A DNA stretch of 64,000 bases from Gammaproteobacteria bacterium (GTDB taxonomy: Bacteria > Pseudomonadota > Gammaproteobacteria > Enterobacterales > Alteromonadaceae). The stretch is from contig JAHJZX010000014.1 of assembly GCA_018826295.1 (NCBI GenBank), positions 46,138 through 110,137 on the forward strand. The letters run 5' to 3'. How positions within the stretch are numbered: the first letter of the stretch is position 1; every line of letters begins with the position of its first letter. Positions 15,755-25,514 of the stretch are shown in pieces. The translations under genes and the position numbers were made by a program. The notes under the pieces are model-generated. The model was not told where the DNA came from. It saw nothing but the letters and a program-made list of their open reading frames with translations, and made no database searches.

Positions 15755-18100
15755 TCAACCCTGCGGTGTCAGCAGCAGTTGATATTTTTTCCCACCCGGC
15801 AAAAACGGTAATGCCACTTCGTTGAGCCAGTATTGATGATCAGCGCGGTAAAATGGCGATAACGGATGGCCGGATTGGCCCGCTGGTATGGTTAAAATGC
15901 CCAAGTGTTCCTGCCCTGGTGCTACTACCATACGCTGCGACTGGCCAAAGCCGGGCCGCTGTACTCTGGGCATATGGCTGTCGCCATTTAACGGTGTAGC
16001 CGGCATATTTAACCAGCCGCCCAGCAATGGCACAGCGGATGCCAGCGGGTGTTGGATACGGGCCTGATTAACGGCGCCCCAGTTGCTGGCACTCAGGTTG
16101 CCATTTTGCTGTTCAAGTTCACTCTTGCTTTGCAGTATGGCCTCGAGTAGCAACGCCTGCCAGTTGGCGTAATTGGCTGGTAAAGTGTCGGTGCTGCCTT
16201 GTTTTAGCAGCGACCAGAACGGCGTTTCCAGTGAAAATTTCAGATCCCGGCTGCGGGCGTCATGTTGTTCTAAAAAGGATGACAGCGGAGCGAACTGTAG
16301 TTCAAGGGCTTTCAGGCGGAAGGCGCGCACTAGTGTGTAGCCGGTATCATTAATTGCTGCTTGCTGGTTGCTGTTAACCAGGTGCTGGCGGTAGGCCTGC
16401 AGGTGATGCTGTGCCACAATGTCTGGTGTCAGCGTATCGAGCAGTAACTGATACCAGGGTTGTAACATCAGGGCACGATTATCCAACTGAATACTGTGCA
16501 GTGCCTGCTCATCTGCCATCTGCAATGTGTCTAAGCCTTGTTTGATCTGCCAGCCTCGGGCGCCAAAATCATAACCGCCATTGCCAATCAGCTGATACGC
16601 TGCACCGCCTATCATGCGTGAATTCGCTGTCCATAAACGTTCGGCACCGGTTAATTGTGGTTGTTGCGAGGCGCTGACATAACCCAGCCAGCGCTGCTCG
16701 CCGTTACTCCAGTCCTGGGCAATATCAAAATTTGTCAGTTGCCGCTGCGGCACCGGCCCCATCAGGCTCCAGCCAATCTGGCCCTGGCTGTCTGCAACAA
16801 GCAAATTCTGTACTGGTATACCGGCGTTGGGGGCTATTGCTAAGGCCTGTTGTACAGAGTTAGCCTGCTCTAACTGCATCAGCTTAAAGTTTACTGCTAC
16901 GTCATCATAGGCTACCCAACGCAGCGCATAAGCCGGGCTGTCGCCAAACTTTACCAGCGGCCCCCAGATTGTCTCTGTCAGTTTCAGTGTCTGATCTGGT
17001 TGTCCGGCAACTTTAATCGTTTCGTAATGGTATTGCAGTGCCTGCCATCCGTCTGGCGTCAGGTAGCGCTTACCGTCTTCTGATAATTGCAGTGATACCA
17101 GATCGTGCCAGTCAGCTGTGCTGTTGGTAAAACCCCAGGCAATGTTGCCATTTGAACCCGCTACTACCGCAGGAGTACCCGGCAGAGTCAGGCCGGTGAC
17201 AGTGCGGATTTTGCCATTTTCACGCCAGTTTAGCTGGGCTTTGTACCAGGTACCTGGCACACGGATGCTCAGATGCATATCGTCGGCCAGAATGGCACTG
17301 CCATGAGCGGTTAAACTGCCGGCAACCGCAAAATTATTGCTGCCAATATCGGCGGCATCATGCAACTGGCAGTTGGTACAGGCCAGGCTGCTGTCACGCA
17401 GCAGTGGTGGGTAGGGCAGATCTGGAATTGCCACAGTTGGCTCTATGCTGCCATCCAGTGCAGCCTGCCAGCTATCAGAATGCTGTTGTAAAAAGGCATA
17501 CCACGGTGCTGGCACCGCCTGCTGCAATATGGTCATGGCATAGTCATCCCGCCCCAGTTTACCTTGCAGGTCCAGATACATTGAGTAGATGACCAAAAAG
17601 GCATCCTCATCCTGCCATGGCGCTGGCGCCTGCTGCAGCAGCAAGTATTCAAAGGGTTTTAAGGTAAGCGCGCTCAGCCCTTCGTTTACGCCGCGGCGAT
17701 AATCAACAAGCAGCTGACGCTCTGGCTTGCTTAGCAAACTCAGCGCCTGTTGCGCTCTGGCACGAAAGCGGTGTTGGCGTAAATCCTGGTCTGCCTTCAG
17801 GGCACGCTCGCCAAACAGGGCGGATAATTCGCCGGCGGCATTACGGCGTAGTAAATCCATTTGGAAAAACCGTTCCTGTGCATGGGCAAAACCCAGTGCA
17901 TAGGCGGCATCGTTGCGGTTGGCAGCATGAATGCTCAGGTAACCGGTGGCGTCACGCTCCAGTCTGGCGGTACTGCTGATCGATGAAATTTGTTCGCCGT
18001 CGTATTGCGGTAAACTTAACAACAACAGGGTATACAGACCGGCGGCCAGTAAGGTGCCTACCAGTGCTATAGCGCCGATTATCCATTTCAACCAATTCAT
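15755..18100 (-). CDS. Penicillin-acylase-family N-terminal nucleophile hydrolase
   Basis: 781 residues, the usual size for the family. An N-terminal membrane anchor or signal (WIIGAIALVGTLLAAGLYTLLLL) is followed by the alpha-chain (YALGFAHAQERFFQMDLLRR). The autocleavage site is GSNNFAVAG near residue 252, where Ser becomes the catalytic N-terminal nucleophile of the beta-chain. Later ILADDMHLSIRVPGTWY and NGNIAWGFTNSTADWHDL are conserved acylase motifs. Substrates of environmental members include N-acyl-homoserine lactones and acyl amides, so quorum quenching is possible but unproven here. It lies just upstream of pheL-pheA on the same strand, and the pheA promoter probably lies within its last codons. 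Confidence 0.88.
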   Translation of the reverse strand: MNWLKWIIGAIALVGTLLAAGLYTLLLLSLPQYDGEQISSISSTARLERDATGYLSIHAANRNDAAYALGFAHAQERFFQMDLLRRNAAGELSALFGERALKADQDLRQHRFRARAQQALSLLSKPERQLLVDYRRGVNEGLSALTLKPFEYLLLQQAPAPWQDEDAFLVIYSMYLDLQGKLGRDDYAMTILQQAVPAPWYAFLQQHSDSWQAALDGSIEPTVAIPDLPYPPLLRDSSLACTNCQLHDAADIGSNNFAVAGSLTAHGSAILADDMHLSIRVPGTWYKAQLNWRENGKIRTVTGLTLPGTPAVVAGSNGNIAWGFTNSTADWHDLVSLQLSEDGKRYLTPDGWQALQYHYETIKVAGQPDQTLKLTETIWGPLVKFGDSPAYALRWVAYDDVAVNFKLMQLEQANSVQQALAIAPNAGIPVQNLLVADSQGQIGWSLMGPVPQRQLTNFDIAQDWSNGEQRWLGYVSASQQPQLTGAERLWTANSRMIGGAAYQLIGNGGYDFGARGWQIKQGLDTLQMADEQALHSIQLDNRALMLQPWYQLLLDTLTPDIVAQHHLQAYRQHLVNSNQQAAINDTGYTLVRAFRLKALELQFAPLSSFLEQHDARSRDLKFSLETPFWSLLKQGSTDTLPANYANWQALLLEAILQSKSELEQQNGNLSASNWGAVNQARIQHPLASAVPLLGGWLNMPATPLNGDSHMPRVQRPGFGQSQRMVVAPGQEHLGILTIPAGQSGHPLSPFYRADHQYWLNEVALPFLPGGKKYQLLLTPQG

Positions 18101-18155
18101 CTTTGTTGTTCTCTGGTATAAAATCAGAAACTTAGCATAACGGAGACAAAGCTTA

Positions 18156-18803
18156 ATGTCACAGAAAGTACAGGTATGGGATCTGGCGGTGCGGTTTTTT
18201 CACTGGAGTCAGCTCCTGTTACTAGCCGGGCTTTGGTATACCGGCGAACAAGGTTTAACCGTACCGCATCAGTTGCTGGCGTATACGTTGCTGGCGCTGG
18301 TTGTGGCGCGCCTGGTGTGGGGCGTGGCCGGTAGCAGTACGGCCAGGTTTAACCATTTTGCCGCTACGCCGGCAGCGGCGGTACGGTATTTGCGCCGGCC
18401 CAGGCCGGTTAACGGCCATAATCCGGCCTCGTTTTATATGATCATACTGTTGATTACATTGGTATTACTGCAATTACTCACCGGGCTGGCGACGTTTGAT
18501 AACAGCTATATGAGTGACGGCCCGCTGGTTGCCTTGCTGCCGGCCAATTGGGTAGAGCTGGCGTCAGATATTCACAAAATAAATATCAACATTTTGCTGG
18601 CAGCTATAGCGGTGCATGTTGTCGCGGCATTGTGGCATAGCTTTCGGGTGCATAATGTGTTGACGGCGCTTTTTACCGGTAAGGATAAAACGGCGCAGCA
18701 AGCGGTAAAAATGCGGCACAGCGGCTGGTTTTTTCTGGTATTTATTGCGTTGTTAGTGCTGCTGTACTACTGGCAGGGCAGTAAGTTAATGGCGCTGCTA
18801 TAG
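18156..18803 (+). CDS. Cytochrome b561-type membrane protein
   Basis: 215 residues with four to five membrane segments. It begins VQVWDLAVRFFHWSQLLLL, where the His in the first helix is a haem ligand. A later ASDIHKINININILLAAIAVHVVAALWH-like helix (near 135-160) carries further His residues. This matches the Ni/Fe-hydrogenase-type b subunit and b561 families, which pass electrons between quinone and periplasmic partners. The neighbouring gene, on the opposite strand, encodes a c-type cytochrome, a likely partner in electron transfer, although the two are convergent and not co-transcribed. Confidence 0.85.
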   Translation: MSQKVQVWDLAVRFFHWSQLLLLAGLWYTGEQGLTVPHQLLAYTLLALVVARLVWGVAGSSTARFNHFAATPAAAVRYLRRPRPVNGHNPASFYMIILLITLVLLQLLTGLATFDNSYMSDGPLVALLPANWVELASDIHKININILLAAIAVHVVAALWHSFRVHNVLTALFTGKDKTAQQAVKMRHSGWFFLVFIALLVLLYYWQGSKLMALL

Positions 18804-18837
18804 CACAGCACCATTAACAACACAGTGCCAATAAAAA

Positions 18838-19290
18838 TCAGTTTTTGTAGTTGTCGTGGCAGGCTTTGCAATTGCGGGCAAAAGCGCCAAAGGCTTTGCG
18901 TACTTCTGCTTGTTCACCGCTGTCGGCAGCGGCTTTTAATGCCAATGCATCTTGTGCCAGTTTATCGCCACGGCTGTTGAAGTCCTGCAGGTTTTGCCAG
19001 ATCTCAGCTTTGGCATCACCACCGCCTTGTTCAGTGCCCGGTACGGCGAAGGCTTGCCATGGTAAGGTTGTCAGTGTTGCCAGCGCAGTAGCGCGCTGAG
19101 TAACACGGCTGGCGTCGTAATTGACTTCACCTTTTAACATATCGCCGATATCAGCCATATTGTGACGGATTAACTGAAATGCCGCCTGGCGGTAGTCGAC
19201 ACTGTCTTTAGCATCGGTAAAGGCACTGCCAGCGTAGGCTGACGACGACATCAAAGACAATAGGATGGCGCTAATTAAGGGTTTTTTCAT
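18838..19290 (-). CDS. Periplasmic cytochrome c' / c556
   Basis: 150 residues from the ATG at 19290, which has an AGAGA ribosome site; an upstream in-frame ATG at 19323 has none. Signal peptide MKKPLISAILLSLMSSSAYA. The single haem motif CKACH is at the C-terminus (FARNCKACHDNYKN), as expected for the four-helix cytochrome c' fold, with an early helix (YRQAAFQLIRHNMADIGDML) whose Met/His region would face the haem iron. It may carry electrons or bind NO or O2. The convergent b561 gene suggests a shared role. Confidence 0.88.
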   Translation of the reverse strand: MKKPLISAILLSLMSSSAYAGSAFTDAKDSVDYRQAAFQLIRHNMADIGDMLKGEVNYDASRVTQRATALATLTTLPWQAFAVPGTEQGGGDAKAEIWQNLQDFNSRGDKLAQDALALKAAADSGEQAEVRKAFGAFARNCKACHDNYKN

Positions 19291-19399
19291 TGTGGCGTTC
19301 TCTTTTGCTGAATTTACATGCAATAATGACAGGGCGGTATCTTAACAGAATGCGGTATCTTGCCAATAACTAAGCGTTTTCTTATAACAGGCAGAGCAG

Positions 19400-22363
19400 G
19401 TGAAAGACGTCATTTTTAACAGACCCACTAAAATAGATTCACTTGGCCGCAAGTTTGCCCTGGTTGTATTCCTCGCTATTGTGTTTGCCGGTATGGCGGT
19501 GGGTTATCTGGTGATCTGGCAACAGCAAGACATAGTGTTTGCCCAGCAGCAGCAATTTTTGCGTCAGCAAGCCACACACAATGCCAAAGTGTTAAGTGAT
19601 ACATTTTTACATAAAGAACAAAAAGCTATTGCTGCCAATCAAATCGTAATGCGGGCTCTGGCCCGGCAGGAATTGCAGGCAGCTTTGCGCCTGCCGGTTA
19701 ACCCGGATAACAGCGTAAGAATGCAGGATGATTATTCGGCTGCCTTTGTTAATGCACAGCGCTACAACAAACGCACGGCTGCTTTGTTTGAGCGCACTGG
19801 CGTGCTATGGCAGCAATTGTCTCCGCTGTTGTTACAGGATTTTTTTAACTTCTATTTTATTTCTACAGAGCATTTTATTCGTATTGCGCCTGGCGACTGG
19901 GCTATGCAGGTCGACAGCCAGCACGATTTTAGTGCAGACATTTTTTATCAGCTGGCGACGCCGGAGCAAAACCCCGCCAGGCAACCACGCTGGACGCCGG
20001 TGTATTATGACAGTATCTGGCAGAAATGGATGACCAGTCTGATTATCCCTTTGTATATCAATGATAAGTTTGTTGGTGTAACGGGCAGCGATTATGTACT
20101 AAGCGATATTCTGGATACCTTACCGGAGTTAGCTGACAACAACTATCAGAGCAAGATGTTTTTGTTTGATGCCACCGGAACGGTACTTAAACCGCAAGCG
20201 GCAGCAGCTGGCCAGCCTTTGGCAATGAATACCCGTTTTCAGGGCGTGAGTTTAAATCAGCCTGAGCTGGAGCAGTATATCCGTCAGGTGACTGCCGCAA
20301 CTGATAATCGTAAACCGGATAGCCGGCGTTTAGACAGCCTGCTAGTAGCGTCAGCAGCGGTAGAGCGGCTGGACTGGCAGGTTGGCGTTTATACCGACAA
20401 TAGCAATATCATGGCGTCGCTGGTCAGTTTTCGCTATAAGCTGGTGCTAAGCTTTGTCGCCGTCGCCGTGTTGATAGCGCTACTGTTGCAGCTGGTGGTT
20501 TATCATCTGATCCTAAAACGGTTAAACCGTTTGTCGGCAGCTATTCCTCGGCTGTCGCGTGGTGATCTGGAACCGGCATTGCTTGACAATAATGCCGATG
20601 AAATAGGCCGGTTAAATCAGGCGTTTGGCCGGATGTCGGGCGAAATTTCCGAGCTGGTGGCCGGGCTTAATGCCCGTATTGAGGAAAAAGAGCAGGCCGA
20701 GCGATCGGCGCGTAAGCTCAGCAAAGCCGTGTCGTTTTCCAGTTCCGGCATCGTACTTACCGATGCCCAGCTTAATATTGAATATACCAATCCTTTTCTG
20801 ATTGAAATGATGGGTAGCAGTGCCGCCCAGCTGCAACAGCAACCTCTGCATAATCTGTTTGCGCAAGAAATGTTTCATGTGGCAGAAGTGATAGAACAAA
20901 CCCTGACGGAACGTCAGCACTGGCGTGGCGACATGTTGCTACAACATCAGGACCGCCAGTTGTGGGTGTCACTGGCGATTGCGCCGATCCGCGATGATAA
21001 AGGTGATATCACCAACTATGTTTGTGCCATGCAGGACATTTCGTTTATCAAGCAAAGCCAGAAAAAAATGGAGCAGCTGGCCTATTACGATGTGTTAACC
21101 GGTTTAGCAAACCGCAGCTATTTTCGCGATCAGCTACGTAAAGCCATCGCAATGTCACATCGCGGTTATTACAGCTTTGCGCTGTTATATTTTGATTTAG
21201 ATGAGTTTAAGCGTATTAACGATACGTTGGGGCATGATGCCGGTGATGAATTATTAAAAGAAGTGTCACGCCGCCTGATCAGCCGCCTGCGCGAAGAAGA
21301 CACTATAGCCCGGTTGGGTGGTGATGAGTTTGCGGTCATTTTAAGTGGCATAAATGACCGGGCGCAGGCATCAAACATAGCGGCAAATCTGCAACAAGCC
21401 TTTGCCGCACCGGTAAAACTGGGCCATCACGAGGTGTCAATTAGCGCCAGTATTGGTATTACCGTGGCGCCGGAAGATGCGGCCGAAGAAGAACTGTTGC
21501 TTAAACATGCCGATTTGGCTATGTACGAAGCCAAGGCGCGCGGCAAAAATACCTTTCACTTTTTCAGTCCGGATTTAAATGAAGCGGCAAACGAGCGTCT
21601 GCTGATTGAAAACCAATTACGCGAGGCGATCCGCGATCATCAGTTTTTGCTGTATTACCAGCCGAAAATAGACCTGCGCGATAATAGTATTGTTGGTTAC
21701 GAAACCCTGCTGCGCTGGCTCAGGCCTGATAATACTCTGATACCACCACTGCGTTTTATCGGCGTGGCAGAAAGTACCGGCCTTATTGTGCAAATAGGGG
21801 AATGGATCATTTGGGAAGCGTGCCGGTTTTTATCACGCCAGCAAGCGCGCGGCCACAATGTGACCGTGTCAATTAACCTGTCAGTGCGCCAGTTCCGCGA
21901 TGACAATCTGCCGGAAATTGTCGAGCGCATTTTGCAACGTACCGGCGCTAACCCGGCTAATATCATTTTTGAAATTACCGAGAGCATGCTGATGGGCGAC
22001 ACTGATGCGGCTATTAGTCAGTTAAATCAGTTAAAGCGCCTCGGCGTCGCTTTATCTATTGACGACTTTGGTACAGGCTATTCGTCGCTTAGTTATTTAA
22101 AGCGTTTTCCGGTAGACGAGCTGAAAATAGACCGTTCATTTGTTAAAGATATCCCTGATGATCGCAACGACATGGATATAGTTGCTGCAATTATTGCCAT
22201 GGCGCAAAAGATGAACCTGCGTGTTGTGGCCGAAGGGGTAGAGACTGCTGAACAGGTAGAATTTTTAAAAAACAATGCTTGCTATCAGGTTCAGGGCTAC
22301 TACTTCAGCGTGCCATTGGCCGAACAGGAGCTAAGCCGCCTGAGCTACAATATTAATAGTTAA
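19400..22363 (+). CDS. Cache-HAMP-PAS-GGDEF-EAL protein (c-di-GMP turnover)
   Basis: 987 residues. A first membrane span is at about 20-40, followed by a periplasmic double-Cache-like sensor (YYDSIWQKWMTSLIIPLYI). A second span is near 348-370, then a HAMP-like linker (RLSRGDLEPALLDNNADEIG), a PAS domain (about 440-560) and GGDEF (about 570-730). The GGDEF site is intact (ARLGGDEFAVIL), with a REED inhibitory site five residues before it. The EAL domain (about 740-985) keeps the catalytic set: INLSVRQF, FEITES, DDFGTGYSSLSYL, LKIDRSF, AEGVET and QGYYFS. The signature reads ETL rather than EAL. Both synthesis and breakdown of c-di-GMP are possible. The start is GTG at 19400. Confidence 0.9.
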   Translation: MKDVIFNRPTKIDSLGRKFALVVFLAIVFAGMAVGYLVIWQQQDIVFAQQQQFLRQQATHNAKVLSDTFLHKEQKAIAANQIVMRALARQELQAALRLPVNPDNSVRMQDDYSAAFVNAQRYNKRTAALFERTGVLWQQLSPLLLQDFFNFYFISTEHFIRIAPGDWAMQVDSQHDFSADIFYQLATPEQNPARQPRWTPVYYDSIWQKWMTSLIIPLYINDKFVGVTGSDYVLSDILDTLPELADNNYQSKMFLFDATGTVLKPQAAAAGQPLAMNTRFQGVSLNQPELEQYIRQVTAATDNRKPDSRRLDSLLVASAAVERLDWQVGVYTDNSNIMASLVSFRYKLVLSFVAVAVLIALLLQLVVYHLILKRLNRLSAAIPRLSRGDLEPALLDNNADEIGRLNQAFGRMSGEISELVAGLNARIEEKEQAERSARKLSKAVSFSSSGIVLTDAQLNIEYTNPFLIEMMGSSAAQLQQQPLHNLFAQEMFHVAEVIEQTLTERQHWRGDMLLQHQDRQLWVSLAIAPIRDDKGDITNYVCAMQDISFIKQSQKKMEQLAYYDVLTGLANRSYFRDQLRKAIAMSHRGYYSFALLYFDLDEFKRINDTLGHDAGDELLKEVSRRLISRLREEDTIARLGGDEFAVILSGINDRAQASNIAANLQQAFAAPVKLGHHEVSISASIGITVAPEDAAEEELLLKHADLAMYEAKARGKNTFHFFSPDLNEAANERLLIENQLREAIRDHQFLLYYQPKIDLRDNSIVGYETLLRWLRPDNTLIPPLRFIGVAESTGLIVQIGEWIIWEACRFLSRQQARGHNVTVSINLSVRQFRDDNLPEIVERILQRTGANPANIIFEITESMLMGDTDAAISQLNQLKRLGVALSIDDFGTGYSSLSYLKRFPVDELKIDRSFVKDIPDDRNDMDIVAAIIAMAQKMNLRVVAEGVETAEQVEFLKNNACYQVQGYYFSVPLAEQELSRLSYNINS

Positions 22364-22377
22364 TCCAGGAACATGTT

Positions 22378-25300
22378 ATGACCCAAGCCCGCTTGTCGTT
22401 GCTGAGCACAGCCTTGCTGACGCTTAGTGTGAGCAGCCACGCCGATCAAACTTCCCCGCTGCAGGGAATTATTGATAAAACCCCAAACTTTATTGCGTTA
22501 ACCGGCGCCACCGTTTATACCGAACCGGGTAAAAAACTGCAAAATGCCACTGTTTTAATTGCCGATGGCCGTATCAGTGCTGTGGGTGTTAAAGTCACAG
22601 TGCCTGCCGGCTACCAACAAATTGATGCCAGCCGCTATACCTTGTATCCGGGCTTTATAGACCCTTATACCCAATACGGCATTGACGCAGCGGCACCGGC
22701 AAAACCCGGCAGTTATCGCGATGCACCGCAATATAAAAATGATCGCAAAGGTGGCAACGCCAGTAACGGTGCTATACATGCGCAGCAAGTGTGGGTAAAC
22801 CAGTTTAAACCCGATGCCAAACTGGCTGACGAGCTGCGTAATTTAGGTTTTACCGCGGCGCAGTCGGCCAGATTTGACGGTATCTTCCGCGGTCAGGCTT
22901 TTGTGAGTGCGCTAACCGAAGGTTTGCCCAACGACTTAGTGCTAAATGCTGCTGGCCCGCAATTTATGGCGTTTAACAAAGGCTCATCGAAGCAAAGCTA
23001 CCCGTCTTCTTTAATGGGGAGCATGGCGCTGGTTCGTCAGACGCTAAGCGACGCCAATTGGTACAGTCAGGCGTATGGTAAAACCGATGTTCGGTATTTT
23101 AATCAGCCGATCGAATTTAATGCGGCATTGCAAAGCCTGGTAAATATTAAAGCGCAAGGCGCTATTTTCGAAACGGCAGATGATCGCTCCTTGCTACGGG
23201 CTCACCAGTTGCTCAATGAGTTTGGTATAGCAAACGCAGCTATGGTGGGCTCGGGTTACGAATATGTGCGGCTGGATGAAGTAAAAGCAATGCAACGCAA
23301 GTTGATTTTACCGCTAAACTTTCCGGCAGCTCCGGCCGTTGAACAGCTGGCCGACCAATTGGATGTCAATCTGGCTGAGTTACGTCACTGGGAGCGGGCG
23401 CCAGCTAACGCTGCAGCATTAGCTAATGCCGGGGTACCCTTTGCGCTGACAACGTTTAAACTGAAAGAAAAAAAGGATTTCTGGCCCAACTTACGCAAAG
23501 CGGTAGAGCATGGCTTGCCTGCTGACACTGCACTAGCCGCGCTAACCACAGTGCCGGCGTCTATTGCAGGTGTGGCCGATAAGCTGGGTAAGATCGCGCC
23601 CGGTTATCAGGCCGATTTAGTGCTGGCCAGCGGTGATCTCTTTACTGACGGTGAAATTGTCGCTACCTGGATACGTGGTCAGCAGCACAGCATTAAAGCC
23701 GTTACGCCGGTTGAGTTTGCCGGCGAGTATCAGCTGGCTGTAGCTGGCATAGTACTGAAAGTTACTTTAACCGATGAAGCCGGTAAACTTAGCGGCAGTG
23801 CAGTATTGTTGGCCGCAGCCTCTGACGCCAAAGCCGTTAAGCTTGAGCATCTGCAGCACCTGCAACAACAGCTACAGTTTAACCTTAATCTGGCTGAGCT
23901 AACCGGTGATAAGCAGGTTGCTCAGTTTAGCGGCCAATTACGGGATAACCGCTTAACCGGCAAGTGGCAACAGGGCGGCGCGACAGAAACTGTTAGTGCA
24001 CAGCGTCAGCTCAGCGCTACAGAAAGCAAAAAGCCGGCTGAAGAGGCAAAAGCCGACAGCAGTTTAATATCGCAGTTAACCTTTCCTAACCGTGCTTATG
24101 GCTTGCCCGCTTTAGTTAAACAGCAAAATGTACATATTAAAAATGCCACGGTGTGGACGGCGGAAGACGCTGGTGTATTGCAAAATACCGACGTCATAGT
24201 GCGTGACGGTAAGTTTGAAAAAATTGGCAAAAATCTCAGTACGCCAGCCGGTTTTACTGTAATTGATGCCAGCGGTATGCACCTGACGCCTGGCATGATA
24301 GATGAACATTCGCACGTAGCGATAGAGGCCGGCGTGAACGAAGGCACTGATGCGGTAACCTCAGAAGTGCGTATCGGCGATGTGTTAAATCCGGAAGACA
24401 TTAACTTATACCGTGGTTTAGCGGGCGGTACGACAACAGCGCAGTTATTGCACGGCAGTGCTAACCCTATTGGTGGTCAGGCGCAGGTTATTCAGTTTCG
24501 CTGGGGCGAAAATGCACAAGGGCTGAAAATGCAGGCGGCACCACCGAGTATTAAGTTTGCACTGGGCGAAAACGTTAAACAGTCAAACTGGGGCGACGCC
24601 TTTACTGAGCGCTATCCGCAAACCCGCATTGGTGTCGAAACCACCATTCGTGATGCGTTTGTCGCAGCTAAAGAATATAAAGCCAGGCTGGCAGCTTACA
24701 ATAAGTTGTCCAAACGCCAACGCGAACAGGTTGCCGCGCCACGCATCGACTACCGCTTAGAGGCATTAGTGGAAATTCTCGATAAGCAGCGCTTTATTCA
24801 TACGCACTCTTATGTAGCGTCTGAAATTTTGATGCTTATTGAGTTAGCCGATGAGATGGGGTTTAGCATTACCACCTTTACCCATATTCTGGAAGGTTAC
24901 AAAACCGCCAAAGAAATGGCCGCGCATGGTGCCAGCGCTTCTACTTTTGCTGACTGGTGGGCATACAAAATGGAGGTGCAGGACGCTATCCCGACTAACG
25001 CCTGTTTGATGGCACAGCAGGGCGTTAACGTCAGTATTAATTCAGATGATGCAGGTTTACAGCGCCGGCTGAATCAGGAAGCGGCCAAGTCAGTGATGTA
25101 CTGTGGTATGAGCGAGCATGATGCTTTAAAGATGGTGACGATAAACCCGGCAATGCAGCTGAAAATTGACGGCGTTACCGGTTCAATTAAAGCCGGCAAG
25201 CAAGCCGATTTCGTGCTGTGGAACACTCATCCGCTATCGGTTTACAGCCAGGCACAACAAACCTGGATTGCCGGCGGCAAATACTTTGATATCAATACTG

Positions 25301-25503
25301 ACAAGCAACTACAGCAGCAACTGGCATCCGAAAAAGCGGCACTGATCCAAAAAGTGCTAACTGCCGGCGATAAAGCCAAGGCCGGTGATAAAGACGCTTA
25401 CAAGCAAGATGAGCCCGAGTGGCACTGTGAAGATCAGGGCGACTGGTGGCAAATCGGTAGCCATATTCACGGTCTTAACCACCATCATAACCATAGCCAC
25501 TGA
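22378..25503 (+). CDS. Two-domain amidohydrolase-family protein with His-rich tail
   Basis: 1041 residues with a signal peptide (LLSTALLTLSVSSHA). It contains two amidohydrolase-like modules. The first (about 35-440) has the fold's edges (ALTGATVYTEPGKKLQNATV, YTLYPGFIDPYTQ) but lacks the HxH metal motif. The second (about 575-1000) looks functional: GMIDEHSHVAIEAG, THSYVASEI, FTHILEGYKTA and NSDDAGL. The C-terminus HIHGLNHHHNHSH could bind metal. A domain of about 110 residues joins them. It starts 14 bases after the c-di-GMP gene and is followed 11 bases later by a second amidohydrolase-family gene, so the pair is an operon. It is a likely secreted or periplasmic hydrolase of unknown substrate. 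Confidence 0.85.
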   Translation: MTQARLSLLSTALLTLSVSSHADQTSPLQGIIDKTPNFIALTGATVYTEPGKKLQNATVLIADGRISAVGVKVTVPAGYQQIDASRYTLYPGFIDPYTQYGIDAAAPAKPGSYRDAPQYKNDRKGGNASNGAIHAQQVWVNQFKPDAKLADELRNLGFTAAQSARFDGIFRGQAFVSALTEGLPNDLVLNAAGPQFMAFNKGSSKQSYPSSLMGSMALVRQTLSDANWYSQAYGKTDVRYFNQPIEFNAALQSLVNIKAQGAIFETADDRSLLRAHQLLNEFGIANAAMVGSGYEYVRLDEVKAMQRKLILPLNFPAAPAVEQLADQLDVNLAELRHWERAPANAAALANAGVPFALTTFKLKEKKDFWPNLRKAVEHGLPADTALAALTTVPASIAGVADKLGKIAPGYQADLVLASGDLFTDGEIVATWIRGQQHSIKAVTPVEFAGEYQLAVAGIVLKVTLTDEAGKLSGSAVLLAAASDAKAVKLEHLQHLQQQLQFNLNLAELTGDKQVAQFSGQLRDNRLTGKWQQGGATETVSAQRQLSATESKKPAEEAKADSSLISQLTFPNRAYGLPALVKQQNVHIKNATVWTAEDAGVLQNTDVIVRDGKFEKIGKNLSTPAGFTVIDASGMHLTPGMIDEHSHVAIEAGVNEGTDAVTSEVRIGDVLNPEDINLYRGLAGGTTTAQLLHGSANPIGGQAQVIQFRWGENAQGLKMQAAPPSIKFALGENVKQSNWGDAFTERYPQTRIGVETTIRDAFVAAKEYKARLAAYNKLSKRQREQVAAPRIDYRLEALVEILDKQRFIHTHSYVASEILMLIELADEMGFSITTFTHILEGYKTAKEMAAHGASASTFADWWAYKMEVQDAIPTNACLMAQQGVNVSINSDDAGLQRRLNQEAAKSVMYCGMSEHDALKMVTINPAMQLKIDGVTGSIKAGKQADFVLWNTHPLSVYSQAQQTWIAGGKYFDINTDKQLQQQLASEKAALIQKVLTAGDKAKAGDKDAYKQDEPEWHCEDQGDWWQIGSHIHGLNHHHNHSH

Positions 25504-25514
25504 GGAGCAGCCGG

